Assembly (NCBI GenBank): GCA_039180415.1
Contig: JBCDDH010000061.1
Coordinates: forward strand, 1-23,122
Source of the DNA: CAZIXN01 sp039180415
Lineage (GTDB): Bacteria > Planctomycetota > Phycisphaerae > Phycisphaerales > Phycisphaeraceae
DNA: 23,122 nt
Reading direction: 5' to 3'
The notes beneath the pieces are model-generated. The model saw nothing but the letters and a program-made list of their open reading frames with translations. It did not search any database and had not been told where the DNA came from. How positions within the stretch are numbered: position 1 is the first letter of the stretch; every line of letters starts with the position of its first letter. Positions 16,281 to 23,122 of the stretch are shown piece by piece. The position numbers and the translations under genes were made by a program.

Positions 16281-17257
16281 CCACCCCCAACGTCATGCTC
16301 TCGCGCGTCGCCAACGCCATCTACTGGATGTCGCGCTATGTCGAACGCGCCGAGAACACCGCGCGCTTCATCGACGTCAACCTCCAGCTCACCCTCGACC
16401 GCTCGCCCGTGGTCTCGCCCCAGTGGATGCCGCTGGTCAACACCACCGGTGACGACCAGACTTTCATCGAGCGTCACCAAACCGACGACCGCGACGCCGT
16501 ACTCGAGTTCCTCACCCTCGACCCCGACAACCCCAACTCGATCTTTGCCTGCGCCGCCGTCGCCCGAGAAAACGCCCGCACCGTGCGTGAGACGATCACC
16601 ACCGAAATGTGGGAGCAGGTCAACGAGCTCTACCACCTGCTGAAAAACGCCCGCGCCACCCAGCTCAACCACCACTTCTTCCGCAACGTCAAGCGTTGCG
16701 CCATGCTCTTCAACGCCGTGACCGACTCGGCCATGTCCCGCGCGATCGGCTGGGACTTCGCCCAGCTCGGCCGGATGATCGAACGCGCCGACAAGACCTC
16801 CCGTATCCTCGACGTCAAGTACTTCCTGCTCCTGCCCTCCAAGGACGACGTGGGTACCACCCTCGACGTCATCCAATGGCGGGCCCTACTGGCCTCCGTC
16901 GACGCCCTGGAGATGTACCGACAGCAATACGGCACGATCAACCCCACTCATGTCGCCGACTTCCTGATGTTCAACGGCGACTTCCCCCGCGCCCTGGCCT
17001 ACTGCCTCTACCGCGCCCAACACGCCCTCAACAAGGTCCTCCCCGGGCCCGACGCCCTCGACGCCTACCTCGCCGGCCAAGACGCCCAACGCCGGCTCGG
17101 CCGGCTCGTCAGCGAGGTCCAGTACGGCCGGGCCGACGAAGTCATCGCCGCCGGCCTGCACGAATACCTCGACGAGTTTCAAACCAAGCTCAACGCCTGC
17201 GACGACGCCATCCACGCCGCCTTCTTCCAACCGCGCCTGCTCGAAGCGTCGGCCTGA
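16277..17257 (+). CDS. Alpha-E domain protein, ATP-grasp partner
   Basis: The start is GTG at 16277, overlapping the ATP-grasp stop by four bases; an ATG at 16295 is the alternative. The 326-residue product is all helical and carries YWMSRYVERAENTARFID near the N-terminus and ARENARTVRETITTEMWEQVNELY in the middle, the glutamate-rich helices that name the alpha-E (DUF403) family. GRMIERADKTSRILDVKY repeats the first motif, consistent with an internal two-fold structure. The family has no proven activity. Its constant pairing with permuted ATP-grasp enzymes suggests it supplies, binds or processes the substrate in a predicted amide-ligase system. No transglutaminase or peptidase gene of the usual larger cluster follows here; the next gene is a secreted HAF-repeat protein. 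Confidence 0.92.
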   Translation: MTTPNVMLSRVANAIYWMSRYVERAENTARFIDVNLQLTLDRSPVVSPQWMPLVNTTGDDQTFIERHQTDDRDAVLEFLTLDPDNPNSIFACAAVARENARTVRETITTEMWEQVNELYHLLKNARATQLNHHFFRNVKRCAMLFNAVTDSAMSRAIGWDFAQLGRMIERADKTSRILDVKYFLLLPSKDDVGTTLDVIQWRALLASVDALEMYRQQYGTINPTHVADFLMFNGDFPRALAYCLYRAQHALNKVLPGPDALDAYLAGQDAQRRLGRLVSEVQYGRADEVIAAGLHEYLDEFQTKLNACDDAIHAAFFQPRLLEASA

Positions 17258-17430
17258 CGCTCGCAAACCCCTACGGGCTTCTCCCGGCGGACCATCCCTG
17301 AATTTGGTCAAGGTTTGATGCGTCTGCGACGCGGCGTTCGACGCACGCGGTTCCCGCTGGATACTAAGGGTCCGGGTTTCGGTCTTGTCTCACGTTTCAT
17401 TCGTTGCCACAGCAAAACCAGGAGAGAGCG

Positions 17431-18876
17431 ATGCGTCATCCCGCCGTCCTTGCCGCCGCGCTCGGCGTCGCCGCCGCAACACCGACCCAAGCCGCCCCGG
17501 CCTTTACCGTCCGGGACATCACGCCCGACGGCTACGCCACCGGTACCGCCTACGACGTCAACGCCAGCGGCGACGCGGTCGGCGTCGCCGAGAACGGCCC
17601 GGCCGGCAAGGTCTTCTTCTTCTACGACCACAGCGAAGGCACCTCCACCGTCATCGGCGCCGGCACCGTCGTCCCCCGCGGCACCATCGTCGGCACTGGC
17701 TTCCGCGGCGCGGCCATCAACGACGACGGCCTCATCGCCGGCACCGCCCGCTTCCTCGGCGGCGCCACCGAGTCCCGTGGCTTCGTCTACTCCGGGGGAA
17801 CCGCCGGCGCTTTCACCAGCCTCGGCACCCTCCCGGGCGCGACGCCCTCGGGCATCCGCCCCGCTTCCGACGCCGTCGATCTCAACGCCACCGGCTTCAT
17901 CACCGGCACCGCCACCTCCGGCGCCGGCACCACGCCCCAGGAAGCCGACAACATCGACGTGTACCTCAACACCGCCGCCCCGCTGACGGACCTCGACGGC
18001 GACACCACCGTCGCCACCCGCGGCGACTTCGGCCGCGCGGTCAACGACGCCGGCCTCGTCGGCGGGCAAAGCAGCGCCGCGAAGGCCGCGCTGTTCAGCG
18101 GCGCGACCATCACGCTCCCGCTCGCCGGCACCGCGCACGACGCCGACGCGTCCGTCGTCTTCGACCTCAACGACAACGGCGACGTGCTCATCGAAAACCT
18201 TACCGACACCGATGCCTTGCTCTACGACTCCGACGCTGGCACCGTCACCGCCATCCCGCAGATCGGCACCGGCAACCGCATGTTCCCCAAAGCGCTCAAC
18301 GCCGGCGGCGACGCCGTCGGACAGGGCGACCGCACCACCGGCACCAGCGGCCAGGCCCGCGGCTGGCTCTACGACGCCAGCGAAAGCACCTCCTACATCC
18401 TCGAAGACCAAACCACCCTCGCCGGCACCGGCGACGACACGCTCGGCGACTGGGAAGAACTCAACACCGCCTGGGGGATCAACGCCTCGGGCTGGATCGT
18501 CGGCCAGGGCAAACGCCGCTTTACCGGCAACGCGTTCCCCAATAACCGCGCCTACCTGCTCATCCCCGAGACGATCACGCCTCCGCAAACCGGCGACTAC
18601 AACGACTCGGGCCTGGTCGAACAAGGCGACCTCAATCTCGTGCTCAACAACTGGGGCTCGGACACCACGATCGACGGCGTGCCCGACGGCTGGGTCAACG
18701 ACCTGCCGGCCGGCATCGTCGACCAGGCTGAGCTGAACAAGGTGCTCAACAACTGGGGGGCGGGATCGGGTTCCTTGGTGTCGGGGCGAACCGTGCCGGA
18801 GCCTGTGGGGGTCGCCGCCGCGGCGTTCGCACTGGCCGGGTGCGGCCGGCGCGGCCGATCCGAACTGCCAAACTGA
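17431..18876 (+). CDS. Secreted HAF-repeat protein with dockerin-like and VPEP sorting ends
   Basis: Start ATG at 17431 follows AGGAGAG, giving 481 residues; an upstream ATG would put nine polar residues before the signal peptide. The N-terminus (HPAVLAAALGVAAATPTQAA) is a cleavable signal. About seven repeats of the form D-x-N-x-x-G-x-x-x-G run from residue 41 to ~360 (YDVNASGDAVG, AINDDGLIAG, DLNATGFITG, AVNDAGLVGG, WGINASGWIVG), typical of HAF extracellular repeats. Residues ~388-440 hold a dockerin-like Ca-binding pair (GDYNDSGLVEQGDLNLVLNNWG and a second, weaker unit). V-P-E-P at 455-458, a short hydrophobic stretch and basic residues form a PEP-CTERM-like sorting signal. Such proteins are exported and processed at the cell surface. 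The role is unknown, probably structural or adhesive. Confidence 0.85.
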   Translation: MRHPAVLAAALGVAAATPTQAAPAFTVRDITPDGYATGTAYDVNASGDAVGVAENGPAGKVFFFYDHSEGTSTVIGAGTVVPRGTIVGTGFRGAAINDDGLIAGTARFLGGATESRGFVYSGGTAGAFTSLGTLPGATPSGIRPASDAVDLNATGFITGTATSGAGTTPQEADNIDVYLNTAAPLTDLDGDTTVATRGDFGRAVNDAGLVGGQSSAAKAALFSGATITLPLAGTAHDADASVVFDLNDNGDVLIENLTDTDALLYDSDAGTVTAIPQIGTGNRMFPKALNAGGDAVGQGDRTTGTSGQARGWLYDASESTSYILEDQTTLAGTGDDTLGDWEELNTAWGINASGWIVGQGKRRFTGNAFPNNRAYLLIPETITPPQTGDYNDSGLVEQGDLNLVLNNWGSDTTIDGVPDGWVNDLPAGIVDQAELNKVLNNWGAGSGSLVSGRTVPEPVGVAAAAFALAGCGRRGRSELPN

Positions 18877-19024
18877 CATCGCGAACCGCCGTCCGTTCCC
18901 GGCGCGACAGGAAACGGAGCCTCTGCCGGATCGGAACTGACCATAAATCATTGCCAAAAAACATTTTGAGAAACACCCCCACATCCTCCCGCCTTGGCCC
19001 CGGCTTTGCATCGCCCCAGCCGCG

Positions 19025-19555
19025 ATGCCGATCCCGCGCCCGCATGACGCCGACGATCTGTTCCAGCAAGAGCTGGACGCCGGCCGCGCCGCGCCGCCGC
19101 CTCGCCCCAATCCCCGGCTCCAAGTCCTCCTGACCCAGGACCGCGACCACCCCGACGAGCACTGGACCCGCCAACTCCCCCGCCTGCTCGCCCCGCTTGG
19201 TGTCGACGCCCGCCTCGCCGCCGACGCCGACGAGGCCGTCCACGTCACCCGCACCGTCCGCGTCCACGCCGCGATCATCGACCTCGCCACGCCCCCGGGT
19301 TCCGCCAACCAACAACTCGAGCCTCCCGCCTCGGGCCTCTGGCTGCTCGAGGTCCTCCGCCGGCTCGACGACACCCCGCCCACCCTCGTCGTCAACGCCC
19401 CCGCCCCGCCCAAACAGGCCCAACGGCTCCTCAACGAGGCCCTCCGCCTCGGCGCTTTCGCCGTCGTCAACCGCCCCGTACAGCTCAACACGCTGCTGGG
19501 CGCGATCCAACGCATCCTCCAACGCCACCACCAAAACCACTGGCCCCAGTCTTGA
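19025..19555 (+). CDS. Degenerate receiver-domain protein upstream of groESL
   Basis: The 176-residue product has a Pro/Arg-rich leader (1-30) and a response-regulator receiver fold: LQVLLTQD (beta 1), AAIIDLATP with D86 as the possible phospho-acceptor, a GLWLLEVLRRL helix, TLVVNAP, and AFAVVNRPVQL. Some active-site features differ from classical receivers. The conserved Ser/Thr at the end of beta 4 is N124. The invariant Lys before the cis-Pro is replaced by N149-R150-P151, and a ~12-residue insert follows D86. Phosphorylation is therefore doubtful and it may be a pseudo-receiver. There is no output domain. It ends 76 bases before groES on the same strand; a control or partner role for the chaperonins is only an inference from position. 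No Shine-Dalgarno sequence precedes the ATG. Confidence 0.7.
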   Translation: MPIPRPHDADDLFQQELDAGRAAPPPRPNPRLQVLLTQDRDHPDEHWTRQLPRLLAPLGVDARLAADADEAVHVTRTVRVHAAIIDLATPPGSANQQLEPPASGLWLLEVLRRLDDTPPTLVVNAPAPPKQAQRLLNEALRLGAFAVVNRPVQLNTLLGAIQRILQRHHQNHWPQS

Positions 19556-19562
19556 ACTCCCC

Positions 19563-19588
19563 GGACGGGTCGCTTCAGCGACCAGTCC
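19563..19588 (+). promoter_or_regulatory. Hairpin in the groES leader
   Basis: GGAC-G-GGTCGC (19563-19573) pairs with GCGACC-A-GTCC (19578-19588) around TTCA, a 10-bp stem with one G-A mismatch, seven bases after the receiver stop. TTTTT follows only after about 20 bases, so it is a weak terminator or a leader structure. No CIRCE element (TTAGCACTC-N9-GAGTGCTAA) was found in 19556-19631. Confidence 0.45.
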
Positions 19589-19631
19589 ATGTCCCCAACC
19601 AACACCCTTTTTCTACAGGAGCCCTGCCCCC

Positions 19632-19919
19632 ATGAAACTCAAGCCCCTCGGCGACAAGATCCTCGTCCAACGCCTCGAAGCCGAAGAGAAAACCGCTTCG
19701 GGCATCTTCCTCCCCGAGTCCGCCAAGGAAAAACCGCAGCAGGCCAAGGTCGTCCGCGTCGGCACCGGCAAGGTCACCGAAGACGGCAAGACCCTCGACT
19801 TCCAGGTCAAGGAAGGCGACACCATCCTCCTCTCCAAGTGGGGCGGCACCGAAGTCAAGCTCGACGGCCAGGACTACATCGTTATGTCCGAAGACGAAGT
19901 CCTCGCCGTGGTTGGCTAA
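19632..19919 (+). CDS. groES: Co-chaperonin GroES
   Basis: Start ATG at 19632 is preceded by AGGAG (19617-19621) and gives the family's normal length of 95 residues. MKLKPLGDKILVQRLEAEEKTASGIFLPESAKEKPQQAKVV is the classical N-terminal block, with the mobile loop I-F-L-P that docks on GroEL. KLDGQDYIVMSEDEVLAVV is the standard C-terminus. Seven GroES subunits cap the GroEL ring and close the folding chamber in the cytoplasm, in an ATP-dependent cycle. It is intact. The groEL start lies 146 bases downstream, an unusually long gap filled with repeats and hairpins, so the two-gene message may be controlled within the gap. Confidence 0.98.
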   Translation: MKLKPLGDKILVQRLEAEEKTASGIFLPESAKEKPQQAKVVRVGTGKVTEDGKTLDFQVKEGDTILLSKWGGTEVKLDGQDYIVMSEDEVLAVVG

Positions 19920-19925
19920 CGCCAA

Positions 19926-20046
19926 CCGAGTGGCCAGTGGCGTGTGTCCAGTGGCCAGTTAACACGAATTCCCAACTGTTCTTCCGCGGCGTAAGCCGCA
20001 CCCCTTTTCTTCACTAGCCACTGGCCACTAACCACTAGCCACTGGC
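19926..20046. repeat. Inverted pair of five-unit heptamer arrays
   Basis: Array A (19926-19960) reads CCGAGTG, GCCAGTG, GCGTGTG, TCCAGTG, GCCAGTT. Array B (20012-20046) reads CACTAGC, CACTGGC, CACTAAC, CACTAGC, CACTGGC. B is built on CACTRRC and A on its complement GYYAGTG, so the two arrays face each other. They include a perfect 13-base inverted repeat, AGTGGCCAGTGGC (19929-19941) against 20017-20029. The 51-base centre holds the GTAA hairpin at 19986-19999 and a CTTTTCTT run. The unit recalls heptanucleotide tandem repeats known in cyanobacteria, but I do not recognise this one. Confidence 0.75.
19986..19999 (+). terminator. Hairpin with T-rich tail inside the groES-groEL gap
   Basis: GCGGC-GTAA-GCCGC, a 5-bp GC stem closed by a GNRA-type tetraloop, is followed four bases later by CTTTTCTT (about 20004-20011). 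It may act as a leaky terminator or as a processing/stability site that sets the groES to groEL ratio. Confidence 0.4.
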
Positions 20047-20058
20047 TCCGTAGGAGCC
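20044..20058 (+). promoter_or_regulatory. Hairpin containing the groEL Shine-Dalgarno sequence
   Basis: GGCTCC (20044-20049), GTA, GGAGCC (20053-20058) form a perfect 6-bp hairpin. Its 3' arm contains the only Shine-Dalgarno sequence of groEL, GGAG at 20053-20056, nine bases before the ATG. Closed, the stem would hide the ribosome site. It starts inside the last heptamer of array B. Confidence 0.6.
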
Positions 20059-20065
20059 CCACCCC

Positions 20066-21691
<1,626 letters not shown>

Positions 21692-21731
21692 ACACGAACG
21701 ATTCCGGGTACACCTCGAAGTGACCTATACC

Positions 21732-21767
21732 ACGGCAGGACCGCGAATGCGGTCCTGCCGTTTTCTC
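21732..21767 (+). terminator. Strong intrinsic terminator of groEL
   Basis: ACGGCAGGACCGC (21732-21744) and GCGGTCCTGCCGT (21749-21761) form a perfect 13-bp stem around GAAT, followed directly by TTTCTC. It lies 40 bases after the groEL stop and is the clearest terminator in the window. Confidence 0.9.
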
Positions 21768-21897
21768 ATTGCGATCACGGGTACACATCGATCCGGATGC
21801 ACCGCTTAATTCGAGCCTTCGTATCTCGGAGTGACGGATGCGTCGGCATTTCCAGCATCAGCACCCAAGTTCTGCATGAGCTTCTAATTCTGTCGAG

Positions 21898-22329
21898 TTA
21901 CGGGAATGTGGATGCGAAGAAAGCCACGCGAGACCGATCACGGTCGAAGACGCCTTCGCCATCAGGGATGTTAAAGGTGTAGCCGCTGACCACCCAACGC
22001 GTGTCCGCTTCGAGCCAGATCGGCTTGAAGTACGGGACGGGTTCCGTGATATCCGTGAACGTCCAATCTCTGGACTGACACAACTCGACGAATAGCCGTT
22101 CTTCCAACGCGAACTCGGCCTCGCACCCGCCCCAATCGACGAAAAATGTGACATCCTGTGCGGCTTCGGGGATATTGAGGCGGTCCCAAAGCACTCGATT
22201 CGCAACTTGCGAAGTGGTATTGCTGCCGCGCGACGGGTAATAGCTTTGGTAAACCACGACAACAGCCAACAGCAGACTCGGCGCAATAATCACCAGAAGA
22301 AAATGAAGAATGTTTCGAAGCCTTAACAT
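21898..22329 (-). CDS. Membrane-anchored orphan protein
   Basis: Start ATG at 22329 has GAGG seven bases upstream, which supports the 143-residue reading. Residues ~5-27 (ILHFLLVIIAPSLLLAVVVVY) form one membrane segment or uncleaved signal, after a basic start (RLR). The rest is a soluble, acidic domain with several aromatic residues (FVDWGGCEAEFALEERLFVEL, YFKPIWLEADTRWVVSGYTFNIPDGEG). I do not recognise it. The topology suggests a single-pass inner-membrane protein with the domain outside the cytoplasm. Codons use more A/T in third position than most genes here, and the flanking DNA is also less GC-rich, which may point to later acquisition. It converges on groEL across the terminator at 21732. 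Confidence 0.65.
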   Translation of the reverse strand: MLRLRNILHFLLVIIAPSLLLAVVVVYQSYYPSRGSNTTSQVANRVLWDRLNIPEAAQDVTFFVDWGGCEAEFALEERLFVELCQSRDWTFTDITEPVPYFKPIWLEADTRWVVSGYTFNIPDGEGVFDRDRSRVAFFASTFP

Positions 22330-22574
22330 CGATCAACCTCACACGCACAAGCAAGCAACAAAGTTCGATCAAACGCGGCAAAGCCGGTAATTCAGTCCAG
22401 TATCGATACCTTTTCTCGTGTGCCAAACCTCGCCGCGGGTGAGGTGTGGCAACCCGAAAGGTCCAACCATCCCGATCATGATCCGCACGATCGAACAAGC
22501 CCGGCGGTACGTGCTCCGCGTGAAGCTGGGCACGGCGATGGGCGCGAAGCACGGTCCGCCCCCATCGCGATGAG
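22330..22574. other. Intergenic region with palindrome, no gene assigned
   Basis: No credible gene is seen; the minus-strand frames crossing it lack start signals and shift GC use. A 31-base dyad lies at 22421-22451: TGCCA and TGGCA as outer arms and CCTCGCC/GGTGAGG as inner arms around GCG. There is no T run. CATCGCGATG at 22563-22572 is a 10-base palindrome before the next stop codon. Confidence 0.5.
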
Positions 22575-22952
22575 TCAGGGCAACAGGCGGGCGTGGGGGT
22601 CGTGGCGTTGGCGGTCGAGCCAGAGGTGGAGCTGCTCGTCGTTGCGGAAGGCGTGGCCGTCGATTACGTCGTGGAAGCCGCGGGACCAGGCGTTGCCCGC
22701 GAGGCCGCCGATGTCCCCGCCGGTGGTGCCGCGGGGGCCGACGAGGGTGAAGAACCCGCCGTCGACCCAGCCGCGGTCGTAGTTCTCCCGGGCGATGGGC
22801 CAGGCCTGCTCGTCGGTGAGTTTGGTGATCGGCGCGTTGAGCGCGGGCTGGTCCGGATCGCCCGGGGCCGTGCAGCCGGACACGGCGACGAGCGTCGCGG
22901 CCACGAGGCCGACCAAGCAACGCGACGGGCGGACGGGGACGGAGACATTCAT
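22575..22952 (-). CDS. Small putative lipoprotein
   Basis: Start ATG at 22952 follows GAGGG at good spacing. The 125-residue product opens with a basic stretch (RPSR), a hydrophobic core (LVGLVAATLVAV) and V-S-G-C at about 24-27, a lipobox, so it is probably lipid-anchored in the envelope. The mature part is Gly/Asp/Pro-rich (DRGWVDGGFFTLVGPRGTTGGDIGGLAGNAW) and has two charged helical stretches toward the end. I recognise no domain. The upstream region ends in poor-quality sequence, so its promoter cannot be judged. The gene is supported by start signal and lipobox. Confidence 0.65.
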   Translation of the reverse strand: MNVSVPVRPSRCLVGLVAATLVAVSGCTAPGDPDQPALNAPITKLTDEQAWPIARENYDRGWVDGGFFTLVGPRGTTGGDIGGLAGNAWSRGFHDVIDGHAFRNDEQLHLWLDRQRHDPHARLLP

Positions 22953-23036
22953 GAGCGAACCCTCGCGAAAAAAGGACGACTAAGAATAGGCGCGGTCCGA
23001 AAACGAGCCGCGACCGTGAGGGAGCGGGCTTCTTTG

Positions 23037-23122
23037 GCGGCCGGGGGGCGCCCCAACCCCGCGGCGCGGGGGGGGGCCCCCCAACAACCCACCAAAACCA
23101 ACAATAAAAACAACAAACAAAA
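23037..23122. other. Low-quality contig end
   Basis: From about 23037 the sequence turns into runs of G and C (six G at 23043-23048, nine G at 23070-23078, six C at 23079-23084). It then ends in ~40 bases that are nearly only A and C, without coding or structural logic. This looks like assembly or sequencing error at a contig end and should not be interpreted. Confidence 0.7.

Noticed and set aside
18920..19000. Possible sigma32-like promoter (CCCCCACAT) before the receiver gene
   Set aside because: The -10-like run is present but no matching -35 at correct spacing was found, so it is not listed as a feature.
17308..19605. 765-residue open frame on the minus strand
   Set aside because: It is opposite the HAF-repeat and receiver genes and is a Gly/Ala/Val-rich shadow of their Asp/Ala/Gly codons.
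19556..19631. CIRCE/HrcA operator upstream of groES
   Set aside because: The inverted repeat TTAGCACTC-N9-GAGTGCTAA was looked for here and in 18877-19024 and was not seen.
19926..20046. CRISPR array
   Set aside because: The units are 7 bases without spacers and the two arrays are inverted; no cas gene is present.
22330..22574. Remnant coding sequence (HTRKGIDTGLNYRL-like minus frame)
   Set aside because: It has no start signal and no recognised relative, and it runs into a palindrome, so no pseudogene is called.

Overview
The window looks like chromosomal DNA of a high-GC Gram-negative planctomycete, most likely of the Phycisphaerae type. The evidence is a secreted protein that combines HAF-type repeats, a dockerin-like Ca-binding region and a VPEP C-terminal sorting signal; an LpxD acyltransferase of lipid A synthesis; an enlarged RNase HII-like protein; and HEAT-repeat proteins next to an HD-GYP protein. 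This placement is inference from gene content, because no rRNA or tRNA is present. The last ~85 bases (homopolymer blocks, then an almost pure A/C tail) look like a poor-quality contig end.

Layout. Bases 1-270 carry no convincing gene. Positions 271-1329 (-) encode the RNase HII-like protein, divergent from a secreted protein of unknown function (1555-2385, +). After a strong hairpin comes the ribosome-associated GTPase HflX (2476-3831, +), which converges on a minus-strand pair: an ApgM-type phosphoglycerate mutase/proposed homoserine kinase (5853-7073) followed by a secreted transglutaminase-like protein (3938-5791). Next is a minus-strand cluster read 11325 to 7198: a HEAT/TPR protein, a 712-residue HEAT-type protein and an HD-GYP protein, the last two overlapping by ATGA. 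A PilZ-domain protein (11541-11909, +) is divergent from this cluster, so a probable c-di-GMP effector and a probable c-di-GMP phosphodiesterase sit together.

The region 11910-12156 holds two palindromes and no gene. A metallo-beta-lactamase-fold protein (WalJ/YycJ-like, -) is divergent from a tiny lipoprotein (+), which converges on lpxD (-). lpxD is divergent from a translationally coupled pair, a circularly permuted ATP-grasp enzyme and an alpha-E protein. This is the core of a predicted but poorly characterised amide-ligase system. The HAF/dockerin/VPEP secreted protein follows.

The right part holds a degenerate receiver-domain protein, groES and groEL, all on the plus strand. The groES-groEL gap is the most unusual stretch of non-coding DNA in the window. 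Two inverted arrays of five heptamers each flank a GTAA-loop hairpin and a T-rich run, and directly after them a 6-bp hairpin contains the groEL Shine-Dalgarno sequence. A perfect 13-bp terminator follows groEL. The window ends with a lower-GC membrane-anchored orphan protein and a small lipoprotein, both on the minus strand.

Coding starts were revised where the sequence supports it. TTG starts with good Shine-Dalgarno sequences are chosen at 1555, 5791 (-) and 13243. A GTG start overlapping the upstream stop is chosen at 16277, and a drop in GC3 argues for the internal ATG at 11541.
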